NCBI RefSeq assembly: GCF_043290135.1
Contig: NC_134707.1
Location: 139,439,319 to 139,503,318, forward strand
Reading direction: 5' to 3'
Length of the DNA stretch: 64,000 bases
DNA from: Rhipicephalus microplus
Lineage: Eukaryota; Arthropoda; Arachnida; Ixodida; Ixodidae
The notes beneath the pieces were generated by a model. The model was given only the letters and a program-made list of their open reading frames with translations. It searched no databases and was not told the DNA's origin. Each line of letters begins with the position of its first letter. The first letter of the stretch is position 1. The position numbers and the translations under genes are program-made. Below are positions 46,582 through 55,744 of this stretch, one piece after another.

Positions 46582-49500
46582 TTTATAGTTGTAGAGTTTC
46601 TAGCTGTGCAGATTCTAGTTGCGGAGTTTCTAGTTGCAGAGTTTCTAGTTGCGGAGTTTCTTGTTGCAGAGTTTGTAGTTGTGTAGTTTCTAGTTGTGAA
46701 GTTTTAGTTGTGGACTTTCAAGTTGTGGAATTCATAGGTGTGGAGTTTCTAGTTGTGGAGTTTCTAGTTTTCGAGTTTCTAGTTACGGAGTCTCTAGTTG
46801 TGGAGTCTCTAGTTGTGGAGTTTCTAGTTGTGGAGTGTCTACTTGTGGAGTTTCTAGTTGTGGAGTTTCTAGTTGTGGAGTTTCTATTTGTAGTTTTTAT
46901 TTTTCGAGTTTGTATTGTAGATTTTGTAATTGCAGAGTTCCTAGTTGTGGAGTTTCTAGTTGTGGAGTTTCTTGTTGGGGAGTTTCTAGTTGTGAAGTTT
47001 CTAATTGTGGATTTTCTAGTTGCGGAATTTCTAGTTGCGAAGTTTCTAGTTGGGGAGTTTCTACTTGAGTTTATAGCTGCGGATTTTCTAGTTCCACAGT
47101 TTCGAGTTGCAAAGTTTCAAGTTGTCGAGTTTGTAATTGCGGAGTCGCTAGTTGTGGAGTTTCTAGTTGCGGAGTTGCTAGCTGTGGAGTTTCTAGCTGC
47201 GGAGTCTCTAATTGTGCAGTCTCTAGTTTTGGAGTCTCTAGTTGTGGAGTTTCTAGTTGTGGAGTTTATAGATGTGGAGTTTCTAGCTGTGGAGATTCTA
47301 GTTGCGGAGTTTCTAGTTGCAGAGTTTCTAGTTGCGGAGTTTCTAGTTGTGAAGTTTTAGTTGTGGAGTTTCAAGTTGTGGAATTCATAGGTGTGGAGTT
47401 TCTAGTTGTGGAGTTTCTAGTTTTCGAGTTTCTAGTTACGGAGTTTCTAGTTGTGGAGTTTTTAGTTGTGGAGCTTTTAGTTGAGGAGTCTCTAGTTGTT
47501 GAGTCTCTAGTTGTGGAGTTCTAGTTGTGGAGTTTCTAGTTGCGGAATTTCTTGATGTGGAGTTTCTAGTTGTGGAGTTTCTGGCTGTGGAGTTTACAGT
47601 TGCGGAGTTTCTAGTATCCGAGTTTCCAGTTGTGGAGTTTCTAGTTGTGGAGTTTCTAGTTGTAGAGTTTCTAGTTGCGAAGTCTCAAGTTGTGGAGTTT
47701 CTAGTTGTGGAGTTTCTAGTTGTGGAGTTTCTAGTTGTGGGGTTCGCAGTTGTGGGGCTCGTAGTTGTGGGGTTCGTAGTTGTGCAGTTCTAGTTGTGGA
47801 GTCTCTAGTTGAGGAGTTTCCATTTGTGGTGTTTCTAGCTGTGGAGTTTCTAGTTGCGGAGTTTCTAGATGCAGAGTTTCTAGTTGCGGAGTTTTCTAGT
47901 TGTGGAGATTATAATGGCGGAGTTTCTAGTTGCGGAGTTCCAAGTTGTGGAGTTTCTAGTTGTGGAGCTTCTAGTTCTGGGGTTCGTAGTTGTGGGATTC
48001 GTAGTTGTGCAGTTTCTAGTTTTGCAGTCTCTAGTTGTGGAGTTTCCAGTTGTGGAGTTTCTAGCTGTGGAGTTTCTAGTTGCGGAGTTTTCTAGTTGCG
48101 GAGTCTGTAGTTGTGGAGTTTCTAGTTGTGGAATTTCTAGTTGTGGAGTCTCTAGTTGCGGAGTGAGTTTCTAGTTGCGGAGTTTCTGGTTGTGGAGTTT
48201 CTAGTTGCAGAGTCAGTAGTTGTGGAGTTTTTAGTTGTGGATTTTCTAGCTGTGGAGTTTCTAGTTGCGGAGTTTCTAGTTGTGGGGTTCGTAGTTGTGG
48301 AGTTCGTAGTTGTAGAGTTTCTAGTTGTGAAGTCTCTAGTTGGGGAGTTTCCAGTTGTGGAGTTTCTAGCTGTGGAGTTTTTCGTTGCGGAGTTTCTGGT
48401 TGTGGAGTTTCTAGTTCTGGAGTCTGTAGTTGTGGAGTATCTATTTGTTGGGTTTCAAGTTGTGGAGTTTCTAGTTGTTGAGTTTCTAGTAGTTGAGTTT
48501 CCAGTTGCCGAGTTTCTAGTTGCGAAATCTCAAGTCGTGGAGTTTCTAGCTGTGGAGTTTCTAGTTGCGGAGTTTCTAGTTGCGGAGTTTCTAGTTTTGG
48601 ATTTTGTAGTTGTGGAGTATATAGTTGTGGTGTTTCAAGTTGGGGAGTTTCTAGTTGCGGAGTTTCTAGTTGCAGAGTTTCTCGTTCCGGAGTTTTCTAG
48701 TTGTGGAGTTTCTAGTGTTTGAATTTCTAGTTGCCGAGTTCTTTAGTTGCGAAGTCTCAAGTTGTGGAGTTTCTAGCTGTGAAGTTTCTAGTTGCGGAGT
48801 TTCTAGTTGCGGAGTTTCTAGTTGTGGAGTTTTTAGTTGAGGAGTCTCTAGTTGTGGAGTCTCTAGTTGTTGAGTTTCTAGTTGCCGAGTTTCTAGTTGC
48901 GAAGTCTCAAGTCGTGGAGTTTCTAGCTGCAGAGTTTCTAGTTGCGGAGCTTCTAGTGGCGGAGTTTCTAGTTGTGGATTTTGTAGTTGTGGAGTATCTA
49001 GATTTGGTGTTTCAAGTTGTGGAGTTTCTAGCTGTGGAGTTTCTAGTTGCGGAGTTTCTAGTTACAGAGTTTCTAGTTGCGGAGTTTCTAGTTGTGGAGT
49101 TTCTAGTTGTTGAGTTTCTAGTCGCCGAGTTCTAGAGTTGCGAAGTCTCAAGTTGTGGAGTTTCTAGCTGTGGAATTTCTAGTTGTTGAGTTTCTAGTTG
49201 CGGAGTTTCTAGTTCTGGAGTTTTTAGCTGTGGTGTCTCAAGTTGTGGAGTCTCTAGTTGTGGAGTTTCTAGTTGTGGAGTGTCTACTTGTGGAGTTTCT
49301 AGTTGTGGAGTTTCTAGTTGTGGAGTTTGTATTTGTAGTTTTTATTTTTCGAGTTTGTAGTTGTAGATTTTCTAATTGCAGAGTTCCTAGTTGTGGAGTT
49401 TCTAGTTGTGGAGTTTCTTGTTGGGGAGTTTCTAGTTGTGAAGTTTCTAATTGTGGATTTTCTAGTTGCGGAATTTCTAGTTGCGAAGTTTCTAGTTGGG

Positions 49501-51118
49501 GAGTTTCTACTTGAGTTTATAGCTGCGGATTTTCTAGTTCCACAGTTTCGAGTTGCAAAGTTTCAAGTTGTCGAGTTTGTAGTTGTGGAGTCGCTAGTTG
49601 TGGAGTTTCTAGTTGCGGAGTTGCTAGCTGTGGAGTTTCTAGCTGCAGAGTCTCTAATTGTGCAGTCTCTAGTTTTGGCGTCTCCAGTTGTGGAGTTTCT
49701 AGTTGTGGAGTTTATAGATGTGGAGTTTCTAGCTGTGTAGATTCTAGTTGCGGAGTTTCTAGTTGCAGAGTTTCTAGTTGCGGAGTTTCTTGTTGCAGAG
49801 TTTCTAGTTGTGGAGTTTCTAGTTGTGAAGTTTTAGTTGTGGAGTTTCAAGTTGTGGAATTCATAGGTGTGGAGTTTCTAGTTGTGGAGTTTCTAGTTTT
49901 CGAGTTTCTAGTTACGGAGTTTCTAGTTGTGGAGTTTTTAGTTGTGGAGCTTTTAGTTGAGGAGTCTCTAGTTGTTGAGTCTCTAGTTGTGGAGTTCTAG
50001 TTGTGGAGTTTCTAGTATCGGAGTTTCTAGTTGTGGAGTTTCTAGTTGTGGAGTTTCTAGTTGTAGAGTTTCTAGTTGCGAAGTCTCAAGTTGTGGAGTT
50101 TCTAGTTGTGGAGTTTCTAGTTGTGGAGTTTCTAGTTGTGGGGTTCGCAGTTGTGGGGTTCGTAGTTGTGGGGTTCGTAGTTGTGGGGTTCGTAGTTGTG
50201 CAGTTCTAGTCGCGGAGTCTGTAGTTGTGGAGTTTCTAGTTGTGGAATTTCTAGTTACGGAGTTTCTAGTTGTGGAGCTTTTAGTTGAGTAGTCTCTAGT
50301 TGTTGAGTCTCTAGTTGTGGAATTTCTAGTTGTGGAGTCTCTAGTGGCGGAGTGAGTTTCTAGTTGCGGAGTTTCTGGTTGTGGAGTTTCTAGTTGCGGA
50401 GCCAGTAGTTGTGGAGTTTCTAGTTGTGGAGTTTCTAGTTGTGGAGTTTCTAGTGTTTGAATTTCTAGTTGCCGAGTTCTTTAGTTGCGAAGTCTCAAGT
50501 TGTGGAGTTTCTAGCTGTGAAGTTTCTAGTTGCGGAGTTTCTAGTTGCGGAGTTTCTAGTTGTGGAGTTTTTAGTTGAGGAGTCTCTAGTTGTGGAGTCT
50601 CTAGTTGTTGAGTTTCTAGTTGCCGAGTTTCTAGTTGCGAAGTCTCAAGTCGTGGAGTTTCTAGCTGCGGAGTTTCTAGTTGCGGAGCTTCTAGTGGCGG
50701 AGTTTCTAGTTGTGGAATTTGTAGTTGTGGAGTATCTAGATTTGGTGTTTCAAGTTGTGGAGTTTCTAGCTGTGGAGTTTCTAGTTGCGGAGTTTCTAGT
50801 TGCAGAGTTTCTAGTTGCGGAGTTTCTAGTTGTGGAGTTTCTAGTTGTTGAGTTTCTAGTCGCCGAGTTCTTTAGTTGCGAAGTCTCAAGTTGTGGAGTT
50901 TCTAGCTGTGGAATTTCTAGTTGTTGAGTTTCTAGTTGCGGAGCTTCTAGTTGTGGAGTTTTTAGCTGTGGAGTCTCTAGTTGTGGAGTCTCTAGTTGTG
51001 GAGTTTCTAGTTGTGGAGTGTCTACTTGTGGAGTTTCTAGTTGTGGAGTTTCTAGTTGTGGAGTTTCTATTTGTAGTTTTTATTTTTCGAGTTTGTAGTT
51101 GTAGATTTTCTAATTGCA

Positions 51119-51123
51119 GAGTT
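51119..51123. repeat. Target-site duplication GAGTT, left copy
   Basis: The intact satellite reads ATTGCAGAGTTCCTAG, as at 63214-63229. Here it reads ATTGCAGAGTT and then runs into the T-tract, so its last two T merge with the T-run (51122-51136). The matching GAGTT is at 55818-55822. The element's own 294-bp unit also has GA at this place, so the unambiguous duplication is 3-5 bp. Confidence 0.8.
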
Positions 51124-51136
51124 TTTTTTTTTTTTT
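51124..51136 (-). other. A-rich 3' tail of the LINE
   Basis: The plus strand has 15 T at 51122-51136, of which two belong to the target duplication. On the minus strand this gives CAAAT followed by a run of A, a 3' tail typical of target-primed reverse transcription. AATAAA occurs where CAAAT joins the A-run. Confidence 0.9.
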
Positions 51137-51150
51137 ATTTGAAACAAATC

Positions 51151-51179
51151 CCGCAGCGCCACTTAGGCATTATTGCGGG
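51151..51179 (-). ncRNA. Putative 3'-terminal stem-loop in the LINE RNA
   Basis: Read on the minus strand, CCCGCA (51174-51179) can pair with TGCGGG (51150-51155). Inside it GCC (51166-51168) can pair with GGC (51158-51160) across a 5-base loop. The structure spans the ORF2 stop codon and nearly all of the 33-bp 3' UTR (51137-51169). Some LINE reverse transcriptases recognise a 3' stem-loop in their template. That this hairpin does so is inference. Confidence 0.45.
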
Positions 51180-53968
51180 GGGCACAGAGCCTCATAAAAT
51201 GAATCCGCAGTCTTGCGGCCAACTACATCGGCTGGTAACGTGTTCCATTCAACAATGGATTGCGGAAAAAAAGAATGCTTAAAAAGATCCGTTCTGGGGT
51301 TGTATGGCCGTACTTTAAATTTGTGATCATGACGGGAGGATTGATAATACGCTTTTTTTAAATAATCTGAAGCATTAATGCCCGTTTTATTGTTATATAT
51401 CGAATAAAATAGTTTTAATCTTAGATTACGTCTTCGATCTTGTAAGTATTGCCAATTAAGTTCTCTTTTCATACAACGGGTGCTTTCAGTTCGGCCATAT
51501 TTTCCCAGAACAAATCTTGCTGCCATCGACTGAATGCGCTCTAATTCATGAATATGTATTTTGTTAAACGGATCCCACACAGGACAGGCGTATTCTAGTA
51601 TTGGTCTCACATAGGCATAATATGCGGCCTGTTTAACTTCCTTGGTTACATGTTTAAGATTTCTTTGTAAAAAGCCTAGGGCTTTTCCCGCTCTACTTAC
51701 AACACTGCCAATGTGCTCAGACCATCCCCCATCCTCAGAAAGCGTGACACCCAAATACTTATATTTGTGTTCATACCTAATAACTTCATTGTTTAAGATG
51801 TACTGATTTGTAAATCTATTAACCTTTTTGGTGAAACTGACGTGAACACATTTATTCGTGTTTAATACCATGTCATTATTTTTACACCATGCCTCCACGT
51901 GATTAAGGTCATCCTGAAGCTGGGTGGAATCCGTTTGGTCGGTCAATTCAGTATACAACACACAGTCATCAGCAAACATTCTAATACGACACCTAATTGT
52001 ATCCGAAATATCATTAATAAACACAAGGAAGAGAAGCGGACCGAGTACGGAACCCTGAGGTACCCCTGATGTCACCGAAGCTAAACACGAACAAGATCCA
52101 CCAAGCACAACCTTTTGTTTTCTTGAAGTTAAATAGTCCGCAATCCAACGGCAAATGGTTTGATGAATGTTCAAGTTCTGCAGTTTTTGAATCAGAATAG
52201 AGTGTGATACCGTATCGAAAGCCTTTCTGAAGTCTAAAAATAAACAATCAATCTGTCCTCGATTATCTAAAACTGATGCTATATCATGATAGAATTCAAT
52301 TAATTGGGTTGTGCATGAAAAACCCTGTCTAAATCCGTGTTGTTTAGGATTAAAAAATTTAATTGAAGTCAGGTGATTCATTAAAGCAGAAAAAAGAACA
52401 TGTTCAAGTACTTTACAACAAATCGGCGTCAAAGAAATTGGTCTGTAATTTGATACGTCTGATTTAGAACCACTTTTGAAAACTGGCACAACATTAGCTA
52501 TTTTCCAATCATCAGGAAGCTTGCCTTCATCGAGTGATTTTTTATAGATAACATAAAGGTAACGAGCCACTGCCTCAGAGCAAAGTTTTAAAACTCTTGG
52601 TGATATGCCATCTGGGCCAGTTGCTTTACCTTCGTCAATGCGCTGTAACAACTTCATTATGCCATTGAATGAAAGCTCTATCTCACCCATAGGCAAATAT
52701 TGTTCTTTTTTATTCGTGACAATCACTTGTGTAGGTGGGCGGAAGACCGATTTAAAGAAGTCGTTAAAAAGTGTGGCTTTATCTCGATCCTCAATTACAA
52801 TCTCGCCACCGTGACGTAGGTTTGGTGGGCTAACCTTCTCAGTACCACATCGTCTCATATATTTCCAAAACCTTTTCTTATTAGAAAAGTCAGCGGCCAG
52901 ACTCTTAAAATACTTTTTCTTGGCTTCTTTCAGTTCCATTTTATAAAGTGATGTCAAATCTTTCATTTTATTAAAATTTTCAGGGGATTTTTTTTGGCAG
53001 TATCGGGAAAAAGCCCTCTTGCGCTTTTTGATAAGCTGAATAAGATGCCCCTTAATCCAAGGTTTCTTTATTTTACTCAGTTTATCGCTTGAGACGCTCG
53101 GGACGTGACGCCGAATGAGCCCAGTAATGCGTTCCTTAAACACTTGCCATAGCTGCTCAACAGTTGCTTCGTCTGCACTGCATTCAAAAGACAGAAATTG
53201 TTGCTCAAGACCAGCTGATATTTGCTGATAGTTTGCTTTACTATAAAAGAAGATTCTCCTAGATTCGCATTTCTTTGTATTTACCCGAGATCTTGTTAGC
53301 TTTGCAAAGACGGCGTTGTGATCACTAATACCGGGAATAACGTGTGTTTCATTAATGACATCAGGGGTATTACAAAACAACAAATCCAGAATGTTGTCAC
53401 CTCGCGTAGGACTGGAAACATACTGCATGAGGCCGAGCACGTCAGTCAACGTTTTCAATTCACAGTATGTCGCTGCCTGAGACTTTAAGACACAATTACC
53501 GTTATTCCACTCAGCATCCGGTAAATCAAAGTCACCAGCAAGAACGACACATTCTTTAGAAAATGTGCAGGCAATTTTTCTCAGCTGACGCATAACATTC
53601 GGTTCAAAGACAGGAGGCCGATAGAAAGCACCAACAATGAAACTAGAACGATTACTTTGCACTACTCGGCACCAAACAGATTCAGTTTCATTGTTATCAA
53701 TAAAAATTTCTTCGGACATCAAAGAATCCTTCACAAGAATGAAAACACCACCACCATGCGTTGACCGGTCTTTTCGATATGTTTGAAAATTGCAAGGAAA
53801 CATTTCAGAGTTCGAAACTGCTTCGTCAAGCCAAGATTCTGACCCAATGACTAAGTCAGCGTTCACTGACCCAATAAGGCCACCCAGCTCATCAGCTTTA
53901 TTCTTAACACTTCGGCAATTCATCATCAGAAGGGCAATATCTCGGGCACCTTGGGGCTTTTGTCTCAC
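51170..53968 (-). CDS. LINE ORF2: APE-type endonuclease and reverse transcriptase
   Basis: This protein nicks the target DNA and copies the element's RNA into the nick. Counting from the GTG at 53968 (932 codons), the endonuclease covers about residues 10-225, with MNCRSVKNK (16-24), ESWLD (44-48), GDFDLP (145-150) and SDH (215-217). The usual GDFN motif has Asp for Asn at 148. The RT shows NYRPIS (507-512), LDFRKAFD (578-584 area, catalytic Asp 579), PQG (637-639) and FADD (665-668). A C-terminal region of about 180 residues lacks an obvious zinc knuckle. The GTG is not a likely eukaryotic start. The first ATGs are at 53924-53926 and 53921-53923, just inside the first endonuclease strand. 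The frame is open back to the ORF1 stop, so translation may continue from ORF1. The stop is TAA at 51170-51172. Confidence 0.95.
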   Translation of the reverse strand: MRQKPQGARDIALLMMNCRSVKNKADELGGLIGSVNADLVIGSESWLDEAVSNSEMFPCNFQTYRKDRSTHGGGVFILVKDSLMSEEIFIDNNETESVWCRVVQSNRSSFIVGAFYRPPVFEPNVMRQLRKIACTFSKECVVLAGDFDLPDAEWNNGNCVLKSQAATYCELKTLTDVLGLMQYVSSPTRGDNILDLLFCNTPDVINETHVIPGISDHNAVFAKLTRSRVNTKKCESRRIFFYSKANYQQISAGLEQQFLSFECSADEATVEQLWQVFKERITGLIRRHVPSVSSDKLSKIKKPWIKGHLIQLIKKRKRAFSRYCQKKSPENFNKMKDLTSLYKMELKEAKKKYFKSLAADFSNKKRFWKYMRRCGTEKVSPPNLRHGGEIVIEDRDKATLFNDFFKSVFRPPTQVIVTNKKEQYLPMGEIELSFNGIMKLLQRIDEGKATGPDGISPRVLKLCSEAVARYLYVIYKKSLDEGKLPDDWKIANVVPVFKSGSKSDVSNYRPISLTPICCKVLEHVLFSALMNHLTSIKFFNPKQHGFRQGFSCTTQLIEFYHDIASVLDNRGQIDCLFLDFRKAFDTVSHSILIQKLQNLNIHQTICRWIADYLTSRKQKVVLGGSCSCLASVTSGVPQGSVLGPLLFLVFINDISDTIRCRIRMFADDCVLYTELTDQTDSTQLQDDLNHVEAWCKNNDMVLNTNKCVHVSFTKKVNRFTNQYILNNEVIRYEHKYKYLGVTLSEDGGWSEHIGSVVSRAGKALGFLQRNLKHVTKEVKQAAYYAYVRPILEYACPVWDPFNKIHIHELERIQSMAARFVLGKYGRTESTRCMKRELNWQYLQDRRRNLRLKLFYSIYNNKTGINASDYLKKAYYQSSRHDHKFKVRPYNPRTDLFKHSFFPQSIVEWNTLPADVVGRKTADSFYEALCPPQ

Positions 53969-53983
53969 TTCTTTGTTATCGCG

Positions 53984-53986
53984 TCA
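53984..53986 (-). other. In-frame UGA between ORF1 and ORF2 (possible recoding site)
   Basis: On the minus strand the junction reads TCG TGA CGC GAT AAC AAA GAA GTG. ORF1 and ORF2 are in the same frame, and only this UGA separates them. The next base is C, which is the leakiest context for UGA readthrough in eukaryotes. TGA is also one C-to-T transition at a CpG away from an Arg codon, so it may instead be a mutation private to this copy. The sequence of one copy cannot decide between the two. Confidence 0.7.
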
Positions 53987-55744
53987 CGAACGTCTTACTT
54001 TTGTGACATCTTGCGCAACACTATCCCAAGTGTAAGTCCTACCGTCAATGATAAGCTTATCAAAAGAAAGTTTCACTGTGTGACCATCTGCTTTTTTTGA
54101 TTTTGCATATTCCCATAAGTGCTTTCTTTTTTCGCGCACCTGCTTGGAATAGTCGTCACTGATTGATAAGCCAGAATCTTTCAATTTGTGTGCATTTTTG
54201 TAGAGATCAGCTTTTTCTCGAAAGTTGTAAAGCCGTAGAATGACTGGTCTGTTCTTCCCCCGCTTCTTTGTTCCAATGCGGTGAATTCTTTCAACACTCA
54301 TTAAGGTGACACCCATTTTAGCAGTAAAAATATCGTCAAGAACAGTTTTACGAAGTGATTCAGTTGTTTCACCAGTACTTTCTTTCAACCCATATACAAC
54401 CAAATTATTACGTCTGCTTCTGTTCTCAAGATCATCGAGTTTCACTTGCATCTCAACAATGCCTGCCGATATTCGATCCACTGTTTTCTCACAACGTTCA
54501 AATTGTACACTTTTACCGGCAAGGCATTTTAATTCACTTTCAATTGAGTCTAACCTCTGATCCGTAAGAGCAATGTAGTCGTCGAGCTTCTTTCTAATTG
54601 TTCCCATCACCTCAAGTATTTCTTTTTGACCTTTAAGTAGCTCCTGCATTGCAGAATCATTAGGGCCCGGGTTCATTTCAATGTCCCCACTCAGAAGCAA
54701 TACCAACATACACGCAGCATCAAAGCACTCGGCCACTCCATCACAAAAGGCTCTTGGGCAAGGCAACACCACCAGGCACCGGAAAGTCGTGGTGCATTTG
54801 GAATAGGAATGTTTTTTACTAACCTGCAGAACGTACAAGAGCAGATTATTCCGTGGCCGCATGCTGGCGGTGAAACCCTGCCCAATGCCGCTGAAAACGT
54901 GTGGGGCGTATCTCGAGGCCTCGCTTGTCGCTGTCGATTTGACTGTGTAGTTCAAAGCATCGGAAACCGAAACTTGAGCTGGCCACCGAATCCAGGAAAA
55001 TTCATCTGTGCAGCGGAATTCAGGACTGCGCTGATTGGCGTCGGGTGACAAAATCACTGGCAGCAGGCTTTCCGGTGACCATCCATCCGATGATAACCCC
55101 AGGCACAAGGCGAGAATCTGCAGAACGTACAAGAGCAGATTATTCCGTGGCCGCATGCTGGCGGTGAAACCCTGCCCAATGCCGCTGAAAACGTGTGGGG
55201 CGTATCTCGAGGCCTCGCTTGTCGCTGTCGATTTGACTGTGTAGTTCAAAGCATCGGAAACCGAAACTTGAGCTGGCCACCGAATCCAGGAAAATTCATC
55301 TGTGCAGCGGAATTCAGGACTGCGCTGATTGGCGTCGGGTGACAAAATCACTGGCAGCAGGCTTTCCGGTGACCATCCATCCGATGATAACCCCAGGCAC
55401 AAGGCGAGAATCTGCAGAACGTACAAGAGCAGATTATTCCGTGGCCGCATGCTGGCGGTGAAACCCTGCCCAATGCCGCTGAAAACGTGTGGGGCGTATC
55501 TCGAGGCCTCGCTTGTCGCTGTCGATTTGACTGTGTAGTTCAAAGCATCGGAAACCGAAACTTGAGCTGGCCACCGAATCCAGGAAAATTCATCTGTGCA
55601 GCGGAATTCAGGACTGCGCTGATTGGCGTCGGGTGACAAAATCACTGGCAGCAGGCTTTCCGGTGACCATCCATCCGATGATAACCCCAGGCACAAGGCG
55701 AGAATCTGCAGAACGTACAAGAGCAGATTATTCCGTGGCCGCAT
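53984..55744 (-). CDS. LINE ORF1: 98-residue leader repeats, 2A motif, coiled coil, RNA-binding region
   Basis: The protein has 586 codons from the ATG at 55742-55744. Residues 1-294 are three copies of a 98-residue unit that starts MRPRNNLLLYVLQILALCL, a basic then hydrophobic start like a signal peptide. The fourth Met (295, at 54860-54862) begins a different leader that ends in LLLSGDIEMNPGP (355-361 area). Residues about 366-442 have heptad-like coiled-coil character. RRNNLVVYGL (444-453) is typical of L1-type ORF1 RRM-like domains, followed by a basic C-terminal region. The frame stays open upstream to the truncation point at 55817, so the true start is uncertain. Met295 would give a more usual ORF1 of 292 residues, with the 294-bp units acting as 5' UTR. 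Such proteins bind element RNA and form RNPs. Confidence 0.85.
   Translation of the reverse strand: MRPRNNLLLYVLQILALCLGLSSDGWSPESLLPVILSPDANQRSPEFRCTDEFSWIRWPAQVSVSDALNYTVKSTATSEASRYAPHVFSGIGQGFTASMRPRNNLLLYVLQILALCLGLSSDGWSPESLLPVILSPDANQRSPEFRCTDEFSWIRWPAQVSVSDALNYTVKSTATSEASRYAPHVFSGIGQGFTASMRPRNNLLLYVLQILALCLGLSSDGWSPESLLPVILSPDANQRSPEFRCTDEFSWIRWPAQVSVSDALNYTVKSTATSEASRYAPHVFSGIGQGFTASMRPRNNLLLYVLQVSKKHSYSKCTTTFRCLVVLPCPRAFCDGVAECFDAACMLVLLLSGDIEMNPGPNDSAMQELLKGQKEILEVMGTIRKKLDDYIALTDQRLDSIESELKCLAGKSVQFERCEKTVDRISAGIVEMQVKLDDLENRSRRNNLVVYGLKESTGETTESLRKTVLDDIFTAKMGVTLMSVERIHRIGTKKRGKNRPVILRLYNFREKADLYKNAHKLKDSGLSISDDYSKQVREKRKHLWEYAKSKKADGHTVKLSFDKLIIDGRTYTWDSVAQDVTKVRRS
54662..54706 (-). 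other. 2A-like translational recoding motif in ORF1
   Basis: ORF1 residues 347-361 read LVLLLSGDIEMNPGP. This contains the D-x-E-x-N-P-G-P consensus of 2A peptides, in which the ribosome skips the Gly-Pro bond and releases the upstream peptide. The expected break is between Gly360 and Pro361. 2A-like motifs near the N-terminus of ORF1 are known from several APE-type LINEs. The hydrophobic residues before the motif are also typical. Activity in this copy is inferred from the intact consensus. Confidence 0.88.

Larger units (their letters stand above)
1..51118 (+). repeat. 15-bp satellite array, left arm (continues beyond the window)
   Basis: Head-to-tail units near GTTGTGGAGTTTCTA fill this stretch without a break. 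Common variants change TTGTGG to TTGCGG, TTGCAG or CTGTGG, TTTCTA to TTTCAA, TCTCTA or TTCGTA, and GGAG to GAAG. All units that I read have the same orientation. The canonical unit has 5 G, 7 T, 2 A and 1 C, so the plus strand is about 80% G+T. Occasional 12-, 13-, 14-, 16- and 19-bp units shift the phase. Variant units recur in the same order in distant blocks, which shows higher-order repeat structure. I see no gene, RNA or promoter in it. Its role is unknown; centromeric, pericentromeric or subtelomeric heterochromatin is possible but is inference. Confidence 0.98.

Noticed and set aside
1..51118. CRISPR array
   Set aside because: There are no unique spacers between repeats; the units are directly abutting and the context is eukaryotic.
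1..51118. Telomeric repeat or G-quadruplex array
   Set aside because: The unit does not match known short telomere repeats, and it has mostly one GG doublet per 15 bp, too sparse for typical quadruplexes.
52605..52814. Small plus- and minus-strand frames inside ORF1 and ORF2 (for example 52014-52247, 52605-52814, 54306-54560, 53790-54035)
   Set aside because: They overlap the well-supported LINE proteins in other frames and show no independent features.
55035..55244. Plus-strand open frames of 69 codons repeated in the 294-bp units
   Set aside because: They are antisense to ORF1 and repeat only because the DNA unit repeats. I see no start context or known domain.
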